NCBI GenBank assembly: GCA_030425425.1
Contig: JAUIAO010000022.1
Location: 16,988-80,987, forward strand
Direction: 5' to 3'
Origin: Bacteroidia bacterium
Lineage (GTDB): Bacteria; Bacteroidota; Bacteroidia; Cytophagales; Cyclobacteriaceae
DNA length: 64,000 bases
Shown piece after piece: positions 42,549 through 53,483 of the stretch. The notes beneath the pieces were generated by a model. That model saw only the letters and a program-made list of their open reading frames with translations, ran no database searches and was not told the DNA's origin. Made by a program: the position numbers and the translations under genes. Within the stretch, counting starts at the first letter, position 1. The number at the start of each line of letters is the position of its first letter.

Positions 42549-45500
42549 ATGAAGAAAATCATACGGGTTTTAATCATTTTTCAGCTATTCATGGGAGTAT
42601 CCACATACTTACTGGCCCAAGAACGAACAATATCAGGAAGAGTGGTTGGGGCAGATAGAGAAGGTCTCCCTGGTGTAACTATACTTGTGAAAGGTACCCA
42701 AACTGGTACTGTTTCTGACATTGATGGGAATTACAAGTTGAGTGTATCCTCTGATGTGCAAACGCTTGTTTACAGTTTTATAGGGTACGTACCGAAAGAA
42801 GTAAACGTAGGTGAACAAGCCGTAATTGATGTTACGCTTAAAGAAGACGTTACTGCGCTGGAGGAAGTAGTCGTTGTTGGGTATGGCGAACAAAAGAAAG
42901 CTACAATTGTGGGTTCCGTCACACAAACGTCAAGTGAAACACTTGAACGTACTGCTGGTATCCCCAATGTTGCTACTGCACTTACGGGTAATTTGCCTGG
43001 ACTTGTTACTACTGCCAGTACAGGTTTGCCTGGACAGGAGAATCCTCGAATTGTGATTAGAGGTAACAACTCATGGAATAATAATGATCCATTGATATTA
43101 GTGGATGGTGTAGAGCGACCAGATTTCTTCAATGTAATGGATGTGAATTCCGTTGAGTCGATATCAGTTTTGAAGGATGCGTCAGCCACGGCTGTTTTTG
43201 GTTCCAGAGGGGCCAATGGTGTGATTATAGTTACCACAAAGCGAGGAAAAGAGGGTAAGGCGCAGTTTACGGCTAATGTGAATACCTCAGTTAAGCAAGT
43301 ATCCAAGCTTCCGGGTACGCTTTCTGCTGTTCCAACCCTTCAATTAAGAAACCGCGCAATTGAATATGAATTATCTACCAGTCCTGATAGTTGGAATGAC
43401 ATCATTCCTGACGAAATAATTGCTAAGTATGCCAATCCAGCTGATTTGGAAGAAGCAGAGCGATATCCGGACATTGACTGGCAGGATTACTTATTCAAAA
43501 ACACAGCAATGGCTTTCAATGCCAATTTAAGTGTTCAGGGAGGTACTAAAGTAGCTAAGTACTTTGCAAACTTAGACTTTCAAAATGAGCAGGATCTTTT
43601 CAAAGATATTTCAAATAACCGTGGTTATGATCCAGGTTATGATTACAATAGGTTGAATTTTAGAAGTAACCTTGATTTTCAATTAACACCTTCAACTAAA
43701 CTCCAGACAAATCTGGGTGGATCATATGGGGTAAGAAAAACGCCATGGGGAGGAGGAAACGCCTACCCATTTTGGATTGCTGCGTATGGAAATGCGCCTA
43801 CTGCATTTGTGCCAAGGTATTCAGACGGAACATGGGGATTTTTCCCGCCTAGTGAGCAAGCTGCTTTGAACTCTGCTAGAATTTTGGCAATTGGAGGTAT
43901 TCAATACGAGACCTCAGCGACCATTTCTACCAATTTCGTACTAGATCAGGATCTCAGTATGTTGGTGGATGGTTTGAGTGTTAAAGGTACTTTGGCATTC
44001 GACAATACTTTCAATGAAGCCAGTAGAGGAGTAAATGATCAATTCAATGGTCATCAGGAAAAATGGATTGATCCTGAGACTGGGGTCGAGTTTTTTGATC
44101 AGGCATTTGACCCGAATACACGTTTTGACTTTTATGATGAAAACCGATCATGGACTACTACCGGAGGGGATATTAGCTATGATCAAAGAAGGCTCTTTTA
44201 TCAGTTTCAAATGAATTATAATAAGACCATAGCTCGACGACATAAAATTGGGCTAATGGGATTGATGAACAGGTTGGAAGTAGCTGAGAATAGTACAATT
44301 CCTTCATATAGAGAAGATTGGGTATTCAGAACGACTTATAATTTCGATGATAAGTATGTGATAGAATACAATGGCGCATACAATGGTTCAGAGAGATTTG
44401 GAGCAGGTAATAAATTTAATTATTTCTCATCTGGTGGACTTGGTTGGGTCATCTCTGCTGAGAATTTTATGAAATCTCAATCAATTATTGGTTTCTTAAA
44501 ACTGAGAACCTCTATTGGTGAAACAGGTGATGACAGTTACAACGCACCAAGTAGGTTTGGTTATCAGGATATTTGGGATTACGGTGGACAATCCAAAATG
44601 GGAGTAACTGGTGTGAGTAGTGAATTTAGTCCATATACCTGGTATAGAAGAGTCAGTTTAGGTAACCCTGCATTGAGGTGGGAAACGGTATACAAAATGA
44701 ATGTTGCCCTTGAATTTGAATTATTAAAAGGGTTAATAGATGGGTCGGTTGACGTATTCAGAGATAGAAGGGTTGATATTTATACTGTAGGGTCTGATCG
44801 TGCAGTACCATCATATTTTGGAGTAAGTGCCCCAGCTGCCAACATAGGAAAAGTTACCACTGAAGGATTCGAAATTACTCTGGGAAGTAGACATACTTTC
44901 GGCAATGGAGTGAAAATATGGGCAGACTTGGCTATGACCAGTGCGAGAGATGATGTGATTTATCGTGATGATCCTGAATTTTTGGCGGATTACCAAAAGC
45001 AGGAAGGTTTCCAACTTGGACAGGCCAGAACGTACGTAGATGCGGGATACTATAATTCATGGGATGATGTCTACGCCAGCACTACGCATGCCACCAATAA
45101 TACAGCAAAACTACCGGGAGGGTATCATATTATTGATTATAACGCTGATGGTATTCTTGATAATCTGGATCAGGTTCCTTACGATTATTCAGGAACTCCA
45201 CAAAGAACTTATAATGCAACAATCGGTGCTAGTTGGAAAGGATTAAGCGCATTTGTACAGTTCTATGGAGTCAATAATGTAACTCGATGGGTGACATTCA
45301 ATACATTGTCTGGTCAGCAGAATAGGGCATTTGTAGAAGGAACTTATTGGGCACAGGATAATACAAGTCCTGATGCGCCTATGCCTAGATGGTTATCAAT
45401 TACACATGGCTCATATGATGGCAGTCGATTTTATTACGACGGATCATACGTAAGATTGAAAAACGCTGAGATTGCATATACATTCAATTCAGGCTTTATT

Positions 45501-45668
45501 AATAAGTTAGGGTTGAATAGTTTGAGGGTTTATCTAAATGGTAACAACCTTTTTCTATGGACCGATATGCCTGATGATCGAGAGTCGAATTTTGCGACTA
45601 ATCTAGCTAGTCAGGGTGCCTATCCTACCGTAAGGCGTTTCAATTTGGGTTTGAATATGACATTTTAA
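42549..45668 (+). CDS. xusA: SusC-type TonB-dependent transporter, xylan locus (first)
   Basis: The 1039-residue protein has a signal peptide (to about residue 24), a CarboxypepD-like domain (ISGRVVGADREGLPGVTILVKG), the TonB-box stretch LEEVVVVGYGEQKK, a plug with IRGNNSWNNNDPLILVDG and NGVIIVTTKRGK, and a barrel ending in FNLGLNMTF. It opens an operon susC-susD-susC-susD-lipoprotein-GH10, the order of the xus xylan cluster of Bacteroides and Prevotella. On that basis I use xusA. It would import xylo-oligosaccharides with XusB. Twin operator-like repeats and a promoter precede it. Confidence 0.92.
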   Translation: MKKIIRVLIIFQLFMGVSTYLLAQERTISGRVVGADREGLPGVTILVKGTQTGTVSDIDGNYKLSVSSDVQTLVYSFIGYVPKEVNVGEQAVIDVTLKEDVTALEEVVVVGYGEQKKATIVGSVTQTSSETLERTAGIPNVATALTGNLPGLVTTASTGLPGQENPRIVIRGNNSWNNNDPLILVDGVERPDFFNVMDVNSVESISVLKDASATAVFGSRGANGVIIVTTKRGKEGKAQFTANVNTSVKQVSKLPGTLSAVPTLQLRNRAIEYELSTSPDSWNDIIPDEIIAKYANPADLEEAERYPDIDWQDYLFKNTAMAFNANLSVQGGTKVAKYFANLDFQNEQDLFKDISNNRGYDPGYDYNRLNFRSNLDFQLTPSTKLQTNLGGSYGVRKTPWGGGNAYPFWIAAYGNAPTAFVPRYSDGTWGFFPPSEQAALNSARILAIGGIQYETSATISTNFVLDQDLSMLVDGLSVKGTLAFDNTFNEASRGVNDQFNGHQEKWIDPETGVEFFDQAFDPNTRFDFYDENRSWTTTGGDISYDQRRLFYQFQMNYNKTIARRHKIGLMGLMNRLEVAENSTIPSYREDWVFRTTYNFDDKYVIEYNGAYNGSERFGAGNKFNYFSSGGLGWVISAENFMKSQSIIGFLKLRTSIGETGDDSYNAPSRFGYQDIWDYGGQSKMGVTGVSSEFSPYTWYRRVSLGNPALRWETVYKMNVALEFELLKGLIDGSVDVFRDRRVDIYTVGSDRAVPSYFGVSAPAANIGKVTTEGFEITLGSRHTFGNGVKIWADLAMTSARDDVIYRDDPEFLADYQKQEGFQLGQARTYVDAGYYNSWDDVYASTTHATNNTAKLPGGYHIIDYNADGILDNLDQVPYDYSGTPQRTYNATIGASWKGLSAFVQFYGVNNVTRWVTFNTLSGQQNRAFVEGTYWAQDNTSPDAPMPRWLSITHGSYDGSRFYYDGSYVRLKNAEIAYTFNSGFINKLGLNSLRVYLNGNNLFLWTDMPDDRESNFATNLASQGAYPTVRRFNLGLNMTF

Positions 45669-45681
45669 AAAATAGCACAAG

Positions 45682-47595
45682 ATGAAATTATTATTTTCAA
45701 AATACTTGAGACCGGATTTAGCGTTAGTTATTCTGATCTCATTAACTACGCTTATTTCATGTGAAGATTATCTTGAGCGCACACCGGATGTAAATGTGTC
45801 TGAAGATATCGCCTTTAGGAATTTTAGGAATTTTCAAGGTTTTACAGAAGAATTGTACCAGTGTGTGCCTGATTTTACCAATGGTTACTGGACCAACTCT
45901 TGGAACTGGGGCGATGATGAAATTCAGTCTACATCGAGAAACTTTCATTTCGGTGTAAAGATCGAGAATGGTGATTTTTGGGGATGGCAGAGTGAATTTG
46001 ACGGATGGGGAGCTGGCTGGATGGACGATCAGTCGAGCACCGTAATTACCGATCCAGGGGAGAGATTTAACAAAGGACTTTGGCCTCTGGCGTGGTATGG
46101 CATTCGGAAGGCCAATGTTGGCCTTGAAAATCTGGACCTGCTGACGGAGGCTACTCAGGAAGAAAGAGACTTGATCGAAGGTCAGCTTCTGTTTTTTAGA
46201 GGTTGGTTTCATTTTCAACTGATACAATACTTTGGTGGGCTTCCTTACATAGACCGTGTATTACCAGCAGACGAACCTTTACGTCTTGATAGATTAAGCT
46301 ATCATGAATGTGCAGACAAGATTACTGCAGATTTAAGAAGAGCCGCAGATTTATTACCAATTGACTGGGATGATACAGAAGCTGGTAAAGCTACCTTAGG
46401 TAATAATGCGCTTAGGATCAATAAGATCATGGCTCTAGGATACCTGGGTAAAAATTTGTTATGGGCAGGTAGCCCTTTGATGAACAAGGAATCCACAGGG
46501 GCAGAAACTTATAATGAAGAATACTGTAGGAATGCAGCAGATGCATTTGGGGAATTGTTGAGTTTGGTGGAATCAGGCGAAACACAATATTCGCTGGTTA
46601 ATTTTGCCGATTATTCTTCTTTATTCTATACAACCGGACAGAATTGGGCATTGCCTGGAATGACCGAATCCATATTCAGACATGTTTACAATGATGCACA
46701 TGCATCAACTTATGGGACGGCAAAACAATACACTCCGGCGGCTCCCGCAGGAGATGGTGACGGAATCATCTTTTTACCGACTGCCAATTATGTGAATTAC
46801 TATGGTATGGCGAATGGATTGCCAATAGACGATCCTAATTCTGGTTATGATCCGGAACATCCATGGAAAGACAGAGATCCTAGATTCTACAATGATATTG
46901 TTTATGATGGGGTTCAGGTGATTCAAGGGTCACTTGGTGCTAATGATCCTCCGGGCAATCGTTGGGCTAATCTCTACACCGACGGAAGTTATCGTGATCC
47001 TGCTACAGGTAGTAGAACTGGTTATTTGAACTTTAAGTTTGTTCCTATAACTGCCAATCGTTACGATCAAGGATGGAGTTATGGAGCTAATCTGCACATT
47101 CAGGTTCCATATATGAGACTGGCAGATATCTATCTAATGTATGCCGAGTCAGCTTTGATGGGATACGGATCTTCCGGATCATCTGCTACTACATTTAATA
47201 AATCTGCTTTAGATGCGATAAATACTTTACGGGACAGAGCAGGTGTAGGACAAGTTGATCCTAAGTTTACGGGTTCTGCTAGTGATTTTCTGAGTGAAGT
47301 ACGTCGGGAAAGGGCTGTTGAATTGGCTTTTGAAAGGCATCGCTTCAACGACCTTAGACGTTGGTTATTGCTAATTGAACAACCTTATACAATTAAGACG
47401 GGAATTGAGTTCGATAGACCTGCTGGCACTGAAGATGAACCAGAAAACACCGAAGATCCATCTCAAAACCGAGTGCTGAATTTGAGAGAAACAGTTTTAT
47501 TGGAACGAAACTTTGAAGAGAGACACTACTGGCTTCCCTTAAAAATTTCGGATGTAAGTATATATCCTGGTTTTAACCAAAACCCTGGATGGTAA
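45682..47595 (+). CDS. xusB: SusD-type surface glycan-binding lipoprotein, xylan locus (first)
   Basis: The 637-residue lipoprotein has a lipobox at LISCEDY (Cys near residue 27) and typical RagB/SusD features: N-terminal TPR-like helices (QLLFFRGWFHFQLIQYFGG), the C-terminal VRRERAVELAFERHRFNDLRRW motif and the closing YPGFNQNPGW. It lies 13 nt behind xusA and would form the lid on that transporter. The next SusC frame overlaps its end. Confidence 0.92.
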   Translation: MKLLFSKYLRPDLALVILISLTTLISCEDYLERTPDVNVSEDIAFRNFRNFQGFTEELYQCVPDFTNGYWTNSWNWGDDEIQSTSRNFHFGVKIENGDFWGWQSEFDGWGAGWMDDQSSTVITDPGERFNKGLWPLAWYGIRKANVGLENLDLLTEATQEERDLIEGQLLFFRGWFHFQLIQYFGGLPYIDRVLPADEPLRLDRLSYHECADKITADLRRAADLLPIDWDDTEAGKATLGNNALRINKIMALGYLGKNLLWAGSPLMNKESTGAETYNEEYCRNAADAFGELLSLVESGETQYSLVNFADYSSLFYTTGQNWALPGMTESIFRHVYNDAHASTYGTAKQYTPAAPAGDGDGIIFLPTANYVNYYGMANGLPIDDPNSGYDPEHPWKDRDPRFYNDIVYDGVQVIQGSLGANDPPGNRWANLYTDGSYRDPATGSRTGYLNFKFVPITANRYDQGWSYGANLHIQVPYMRLADIYLMYAESALMGYGSSGSSATTFNKSALDAINTLRDRAGVGQVDPKFTGSASDFLSEVRRERAVELAFERHRFNDLRRWLLLIEQPYTIKTGIEFDRPAGTEDEPENTEDPSQNRVLNLRETVLLERNFEERHYWLPLKISDVSIYPGFNQNPGW

Positions 47596-47624
47596 ACATC
47601 TTAACAATCCTAAAGAACAATAAA

Positions 47625-50600
47625 ATGAAATTGATAAAATCTATAGCAGTTTGCATATTTATACTTCTCGTTCAGTCCAACTTATTCGGACAAGCGGAAG
47701 TATTGAAAATCAACGTTAGCGGGAAGGTGTTGGAAGCAAATGGCGATCCAATTGTGGATTCAAATGTTTACAGCCAAGTTGACGAGGTGTCCACCACATC
47801 GGACAGTGATGGGAATTTTGTAATTGAAGCGACCGTTGGTTCTACTTTAGTAATCAGTGCTCAGGGATTTGAGGATGCCTACACAAACGCTTCAAATGAC
47901 CTTAATAATATCACTATGATGGCCGCAGATCAGGTCAACGTTCCTTTCAGAACACTTGATAAGGACAACTTACCTGCAGGAGTTTCTTCAGTGGACATGT
48001 CTGAGCTAATAACGAAAAACTATATCACGTACAGCTTGTCAGAGTTGGAAGGGTTTGTTGGCGGATATAATGGAAATAGTTTATGGGGTTATTCGAATGC
48101 TTTGGTACTAGTAGATGGTGTTCCAAGAGAAGCAGGTAGCGTTTTACCAGTGGAAATAGATCAAGTTACTTTTCTGAAGGGAGTTGCTGCTGTTACCTTG
48201 TATGGAAGTCGTGCAGCTAATGGAGTCATTATGATTACTACCAAACGCGGGGTAAACGATGATATTTCTATTCGTTCAAGGTTGAACACGGGAATATTTG
48301 TACCCAGAAGATATCCTGAGTATTTAGGTTCTGCCGAATATATGACCCTATTTAACGAGGCTCGGACAAATGATGGAGAATCTCCATTATATTCAGAAGA
48401 AGATATTTATTACCACGCATCAGGTGAAAATCCTTACAGATATCCGGATGTTGATTACTATTCAGATGAATATCTGAGAAACGCTTATGGAAGGCAGGAT
48501 GGTACAGTGGAGATTTTTGGTGGTGATGATAGAACGCAGTACTACACCAATATTGGGTTTTTCAGTGCTGGCTCACTATTGGATGTAGGCAGAGCGCAGG
48601 AAAGCAACAGGACGAGTAGATTCAATGTCAGAGGAAACGTGGACATGAAAATCAATGATTACGTGTCTGCCAGGGTAAATGCTGCTGCCCAGTACTACTA
48701 TGGCAAAGGAATCAATTCTGATTATTGGGGTGGTGCAGCTTCGATCAGACCAAATAGATTTGCACCATTAATCCCAACTAGTTTTGTAGATCCTACTGAT
48801 GCAGTGTCTCAAGACTTCATCAATAACAGTGAAAATATCATTGATGGTCAATATTTTTTGGGAGGCACGCAATTAGATCCTACTAACCCAATAGCAAGTG
48901 CATATGCCGGAGGAACTAGTGTATTCAACAATAGACAGTTTCAGTTTAATACCGAAATAAAGGCAGATCTTGGAAATGTCCTTGAAGGTTTGTCTTACAC
49001 CACCATATTCGGAATTGATTACTCAGCCAGTTACAGTCTTTCATTCAATCATCAGTATGCTACTTTCGAGCCCATCTGGAATACTTATTCTGGAACCGCT
49101 CAGATAAGTCAACTTAACAAATACAATGAGGACTCCAGAACAGGAGAGCAGTCAAGTAGTGGACGGTCTTTCAGACAAACCATGGCAATTTCTGGAGTAT
49201 TGAATTATGTGAACAAAATTGGAACTAGTCATAATCTGTCAGCGGCCTTGGTGGTTGGTGGCTTTAGTCAAACGAATTCTGGTCAATATCATCGTACTGC
49301 AAATGCCAATATTGGGTTGCTAATGGGCTATGACTTTAGAAATAAATATTTTGCAGAATTCAATGGAGCGATCATACATTCAGCTAAATTACCAGAAGGA
49401 AATCGGGATGCTTTTTCTCCTACCATGACTATTGGTTGGAGACTTTCAGAAGAGGACTTTTTGTCTGATGTTTCATTCCTAAATAATCTAAGAGTTTATG
49501 CTTCTGCCGGAATCCTTCACACAGATATTGATATTGACGGATACTACTTATATGATGAGAAATTTGATCAAACAGGTGGTTTCTGGTTTACTTGGAAAGA
49601 TGGTTTGCAAAATCAAAGTACAGATGCAGAAAGATATGCAAACCCAAACATGGAATTTCCAAGACGAAGAGAGTTCAGTGCTGGATTGGATGCCACCTTT
49701 CTCGAAAACAAAGTTTTGTTTAATGGAAACTGGTTCTTAAGTGATCAAACCGGACTATTGGTTCAGAATAATGTCTTGTTTCCAAGTTATTATAGACAAT
49801 TTGGTTACCCGGAATCAAACTTTCTGCCTTTTGTAAACTACAATGAAAATAGAAGGACCGGATTCGATTTCAGGTTGAATTATCTCGAAACACTCGGAGC
49901 ATTAGATATCAATGTAGGGCTGACAGGTACCTATTATACTACCAAGGCTCTAAAGAGAGCGGAGATTGTAGAAGACGACTATCAGATTAGACAAGGCACA
50001 CCTCTTGACGGAATCTGGGGGCTAGAAAGTCAAGGATTTTATGCTGACCAGGCTGATATTAATAATTCACCAGAACCAGCCTTTGGTGAAGTAAAACCTG
50101 GAGACATCAAGTATGTCGATCAGAATCAAGATGGGATCATTAATGTTCAGGATGAGATATTACTTGGCAAAGGTGGCTGGTTTGGAGCTCCATTGACCAT
50201 GGGATTAAATGTCACACTGAAATGGAAAGATTTCACCTTTTTTGCTCTTGGAGTATTGAGGACAGGTTCAGTTGCTATGAAAAGCAATGACTACTTCTGG
50301 GTCAATGGTGAGGATAAATATTCAGCAGTTGTTCGTGATAGGTGGACACCTGAAACCAGCGCTACTGCTACTTTTCCAAGGTTGACAGTTGGTAACGGAG
50401 CTAATAATTTCAGGAATTCTGATTTCTGGCTTTACAGTACGGATAGATTCGACCTGTCTAGGGTTCAGTTTACCTACGATATTCCACAGAGTGTTTTTGC
50501 AAGTGGATTCGTGAAAGGGATGCAGGTTTATGTTAATGGTGCCAATCTTTTGACCATTTCAAAAAACAGGGAAATACTGGAGTTAAATATTGGAAGTGCA

Positions 50601-50645
50601 CCTCAGACTAGATTCTTTAACATGGGAGTGACAGCCTTATTCTAA
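47625..50645 (+). CDS. xusC: SusC-type TonB-dependent transporter, xylan locus (second)
   Basis: I start at MKLIKSIAVCIFILL (47625), a clean signal peptide; the frame is open to ATG 47589, which overlaps xusB. The protein has about 1006 residues: a CarboxypepD-like domain, a short plug (LVLVDGVPREAGSV, NGVIMITTKRG) and a barrel. It is clearly different in sequence from XusA, so the tandem pairs are not a recent duplication. No strong TonB box is visible. It pairs with XusD downstream (17-nt gap). Confidence 0.88.
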   Translation: MKLIKSIAVCIFILLVQSNLFGQAEVLKINVSGKVLEANGDPIVDSNVYSQVDEVSTTSDSDGNFVIEATVGSTLVISAQGFEDAYTNASNDLNNITMMAADQVNVPFRTLDKDNLPAGVSSVDMSELITKNYITYSLSELEGFVGGYNGNSLWGYSNALVLVDGVPREAGSVLPVEIDQVTFLKGVAAVTLYGSRAANGVIMITTKRGVNDDISIRSRLNTGIFVPRRYPEYLGSAEYMTLFNEARTNDGESPLYSEEDIYYHASGENPYRYPDVDYYSDEYLRNAYGRQDGTVEIFGGDDRTQYYTNIGFFSAGSLLDVGRAQESNRTSRFNVRGNVDMKINDYVSARVNAAAQYYYGKGINSDYWGGAASIRPNRFAPLIPTSFVDPTDAVSQDFINNSENIIDGQYFLGGTQLDPTNPIASAYAGGTSVFNNRQFQFNTEIKADLGNVLEGLSYTTIFGIDYSASYSLSFNHQYATFEPIWNTYSGTAQISQLNKYNEDSRTGEQSSSGRSFRQTMAISGVLNYVNKIGTSHNLSAALVVGGFSQTNSGQYHRTANANIGLLMGYDFRNKYFAEFNGAIIHSAKLPEGNRDAFSPTMTIGWRLSEEDFLSDVSFLNNLRVYASAGILHTDIDIDGYYLYDEKFDQTGGFWFTWKDGLQNQSTDAERYANPNMEFPRRREFSAGLDATFLENKVLFNGNWFLSDQTGLLVQNNVLFPSYYRQFGYPESNFLPFVNYNENRRTGFDFRLNYLETLGALDINVGLTGTYYTTKALKRAEIVEDDYQIRQGTPLDGIWGLESQGFYADQADINNSPEPAFGEVKPGDIKYVDQNQDGIINVQDEILLGKGGWFGAPLTMGLNVTLKWKDFTFFALGVLRTGSVAMKSNDYFWVNGEDKYSAVVRDRWTPETSATATFPRLTVGNGANNFRNSDFWLYSTDRFDLSRVQFTYDIPQSVFASGFVKGMQVYVNGANLLTISKNREILELNIGSAPQTRFFNMGVTALF

Positions 50646-50662
50646 TCAAGACGAAATTCGAT

Positions 50663-52432
50663 ATGAAAATGAAAAAATTATATATTATTTTGTTATTAAC
50701 TGTTTTTGTAGGCTGTGAGGATGTTATCGAACCGGCCCTTGAAAACAACAGAAGTGTAAATGATGAAGGGATCGAACCCAGGTTTGCTCATGGACTCTTG
50801 GTCAATGGATATGCAAGAATTCCTATGGACAGCTGGAGCTTCAATGACATGGCTACAGATGATGCGGTAGCGAATACTGAAAATAACGTCTATTTTGGAG
50901 TTGCTGATGGTCAGTGGGCTGCGAATAATAATCCTCTTGAGGAATGGCAAAACTCACTTACGGCTCTACAGTATCTCAATCTTATGCTCGAGAGATTAGA
51001 TGGCATTGAGTTCTCGGCTCTCGAGCCAGTTGATGTTATGTTTCAAGACAGAATCAGAGGAGAGGCTCACGCGCTAAGGGCTCTTTTTGTTTATCATTTG
51101 TTGCGCTCTCATGGAGGTCGGGCTACAGATGGAGCGTTGTTGGGAGGGCCTATATTCCTCGAATCAACCAATCCGACCACCTCTGACTTCAACATACCAA
51201 GGGCGACATTTGAGGAATGCATGCAGCAGATATACTCTGACACAGAGGCCGCATTGGCGCTTTTGCCTAACGATTATGAAAATATCTCTGACGACTCTGA
51301 AGTGCCAGATAAGTATTTGGAAATAGGAGGTTCATTTGATCATTACAACAGAGTGTTTGGTGAAGATGCTAGATTATTAATTACAGGAAGGATAACACGT
51401 GCCATTCGGGCTCAGGCCGCTTTGTTGGCAGCAAGTCCTGCATTTAACGATCCTACTAATACCACTACCTGGGCGGATGCTGCAAATTATGCAGCTGAAG
51501 TAATTGATTTAAATGGAGGAATCACAGGACTTGACCCAAATGGATTGGTATGGTACACTAACGCTAACGGACAAATCGCTTCAGCAGGTTCTGGTTTAAG
51601 TTCACCTGAAATACTATGGAGAGGATCTCTTGGTGGACCTTCTAGTAATTTGGAAGAAACTCATTACCCTCCAACGCTATTCGGAGATGGATTATTGAAC
51701 CCAACTCAGAATTTGGTGGATGCTTTCCCAATGTCTAATGGATATCCAATTACACATCCTGCAAGTGGTTATGATCCTGCTAATCCGTATGCTGGAAGAG
51801 ATCCACGTTTGAGTGAGTTCATCATTTACAATGGTAGCACAGCAGGACCGAATGGGTCAGTGATCTTAACCACAGTTGATGGTGGTACAAATGACGGATT
51901 GAACCAGGCTGAGACTTCCACCAGGACAGGTTATTACATGAAGAAACTTTTGCGTCAGGATGTCAATGCCAACCCAAATTCGATAAACGCGCAATTGCAT
52001 GTTCAGCCTAGAATTCGATATACTGAGATTTATTTGGCATATGCTGAAGCAGCTAATGAAGCGTTTGGACCTGAAGGAACTGGACCTAATCAATATTCGG
52101 CTTATGATGTCATTAAGTCTATCAGAATGAGAGCTGGTATACCAGACAATGATCCTTATTTAGAATCTATTCGAAACGACAAGTTTGCCATGCGAGAATT
52201 GATTCGCAACGAAAGGAGACTTGAATTATGTTTTGAAGGCTTTAGGTTCTGGGATTTAAGAAGATGGAATGAGGACTTAACTGAGGCAGCAAGAGGCATT
52301 CAAATAGAATCCGGATTTTATCAGGTAATTGAAGTGGACAATCGCAATTTTGAGTCCTACATGAAATATGGCCCGGTACCAGATTCTGAAATGCTCAAAT
52401 TCAGTGAATTGAAACAAAACGCCGGATGGTAG
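50663..52432 (+). CDS. xusD: SusD-type surface glycan-binding lipoprotein, xylan locus (second)
   Basis: The 589-residue lipoprotein starts MKMKKLYIILLLTVFVGCED (lipobox Cys near residue 18). The RagB/SusD helical core is visible (RIRGEAHALRALFVYHLLRS) along with the IRNERRLELCFEGFRFWDLRRW motif and terminal LKQNAGW. It caps XusC. Its stop overlaps the region of the xusE start, pointing to a single operon. Confidence 0.92.
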   Translation: MKMKKLYIILLLTVFVGCEDVIEPALENNRSVNDEGIEPRFAHGLLVNGYARIPMDSWSFNDMATDDAVANTENNVYFGVADGQWAANNNPLEEWQNSLTALQYLNLMLERLDGIEFSALEPVDVMFQDRIRGEAHALRALFVYHLLRSHGGRATDGALLGGPIFLESTNPTTSDFNIPRATFEECMQQIYSDTEAALALLPNDYENISDDSEVPDKYLEIGGSFDHYNRVFGEDARLLITGRITRAIRAQAALLAASPAFNDPTNTTTWADAANYAAEVIDLNGGITGLDPNGLVWYTNANGQIASAGSGLSSPEILWRGSLGGPSSNLEETHYPPTLFGDGLLNPTQNLVDAFPMSNGYPITHPASGYDPANPYAGRDPRLSEFIIYNGSTAGPNGSVILTTVDGGTNDGLNQAETSTRTGYYMKKLLRQDVNANPNSINAQLHVQPRIRYTEIYLAYAEAANEAFGPEGTGPNQYSAYDVIKSIRMRAGIPDNDPYLESIRNDKFAMRELIRNERRLELCFEGFRFWDLRRWNEDLTEAARGIQIESGFYQVIEVDNRNFESYMKYGPVPDSEMLKFSELKQNAGW

Positions 52433-52446
52433 AACGATATAAAGAT

Positions 52447-53472
52447 ATGAAAATGAAAAAACTAGTTTATCTGGCAATCTTACTTTCAGTTGCCATAGCG
52501 AGCTGTAAAAATGAGGACGTTGAATTTCCTGATTTTGAATACCAGGCTGTTTATTTCGCGCATCAGAACCCTGTAAGAACGATCACGTTTGGTGAAGATA
52601 TTTTTGATACTTCAATGGATAACGAAGGGAGATTCAAAATAATGGCTACAACGGCAGGGGTTTATTCCAATGAAAGTCGTATTACTATTGGAGTAAGTGT
52701 TTTAAATGAATTATGTGATAGTTTAATTTTTACGGAAGGTAATAATGACGTTTTACCACTTCCATCAAATTACTACACACTCGAATCCAATGAAATAGTG
52801 ATTCCTAAAGGAAGCATTACAGGAGGAGTTGAAGTTCAGCTGACACAAGACTTCTTTAATGATCCTTTGGCAATTTCAAAAAACTATGTGCTTCCTATGC
52901 TAATGGAAAGCGTTAACGGAGCAGATTCAATCTTATCTGGAGTTCCATTAATTGAAGATGCCATTAGAACCAGGCCAGGTGATTGGGTAGTGCAGCCTAA
53001 AGATTACGTATTATATGCGATAAAGTATATTAATGAATGGCACGGCTTCTATTTGAGAAGAGGACAAGATGTAATGACAGGTGAAATAGATTCAACGATA
53101 GTTCGACATGAGCAGTATGAAGAAAATGATGAAGTAAACCTGCTTACAACCCTATCTCAATCAGAGCTTGAATTTCCTTTAACCTTTCAAGACTCAAGCG
53201 GTAACAATATCACAACTAATTTGATATTGACATTTGATGCTGAGGGAAGAAATTGTACTGTGTCGTCAGGTACTCCTGGACATAGCGCTAGTGGAACTGG
53301 TGTATTCGTAAAAGACGGAGAGAAGAATAGTTGGGGCAATCAAGATAGGGATGGATTGTATCTGGATTATGATGTCGACCTTGGAGCTATTCAAGTTTCA
53401 ACGGTAGATACCCTGGTTATGAGAAATAGAGGTGTTGCATTTGAATTGTTTTCACCCATATACAATAATTAA
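52447..53472 (+). CDS. xusE: Surface glycan-binding lipoprotein (XusE position, DUF1735/DUF4361-like)
   Basis: I start at MKMKKLVYLAILLS (52447), which gives a lipoprotein signal with Cys in AIASCKNE; an upstream ATG (52426) overlaps xusD and adds an unlikely lead. The mature ~320 residues begin with FEYQAVYFAHQNPVRTITFGED, the DUF1735 (BT_3987-type) pattern, with a second beta domain after about residue 170 (DWVVQPKDYVLYAIKYINEWHGFYLRRG). Proteins at this place in xus clusters bind xylan at the cell surface. The stop overlaps the next frame by 1 nt. Confidence 0.8.
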   Translation: MKMKKLVYLAILLSVAIASCKNEDVEFPDFEYQAVYFAHQNPVRTITFGEDIFDTSMDNEGRFKIMATTAGVYSNESRITIGVSVLNELCDSLIFTEGNNDVLPLPSNYYTLESNEIVIPKGSITGGVEVQLTQDFFNDPLAISKNYVLPMLMESVNGADSILSGVPLIEDAIRTRPGDWVVQPKDYVLYAIKYINEWHGFYLRRGQDVMTGEIDSTIVRHEQYEENDEVNLLTTLSQSELEFPLTFQDSSGNNITTNLILTFDAEGRNCTVSSGTPGHSASGTGVFVKDGEKNSWGNQDRDGLYLDYDVDLGAIQVSTVDTLVMRNRGVAFELFSPIYNN

Positions 53473-53483
53473 TGACAACAATT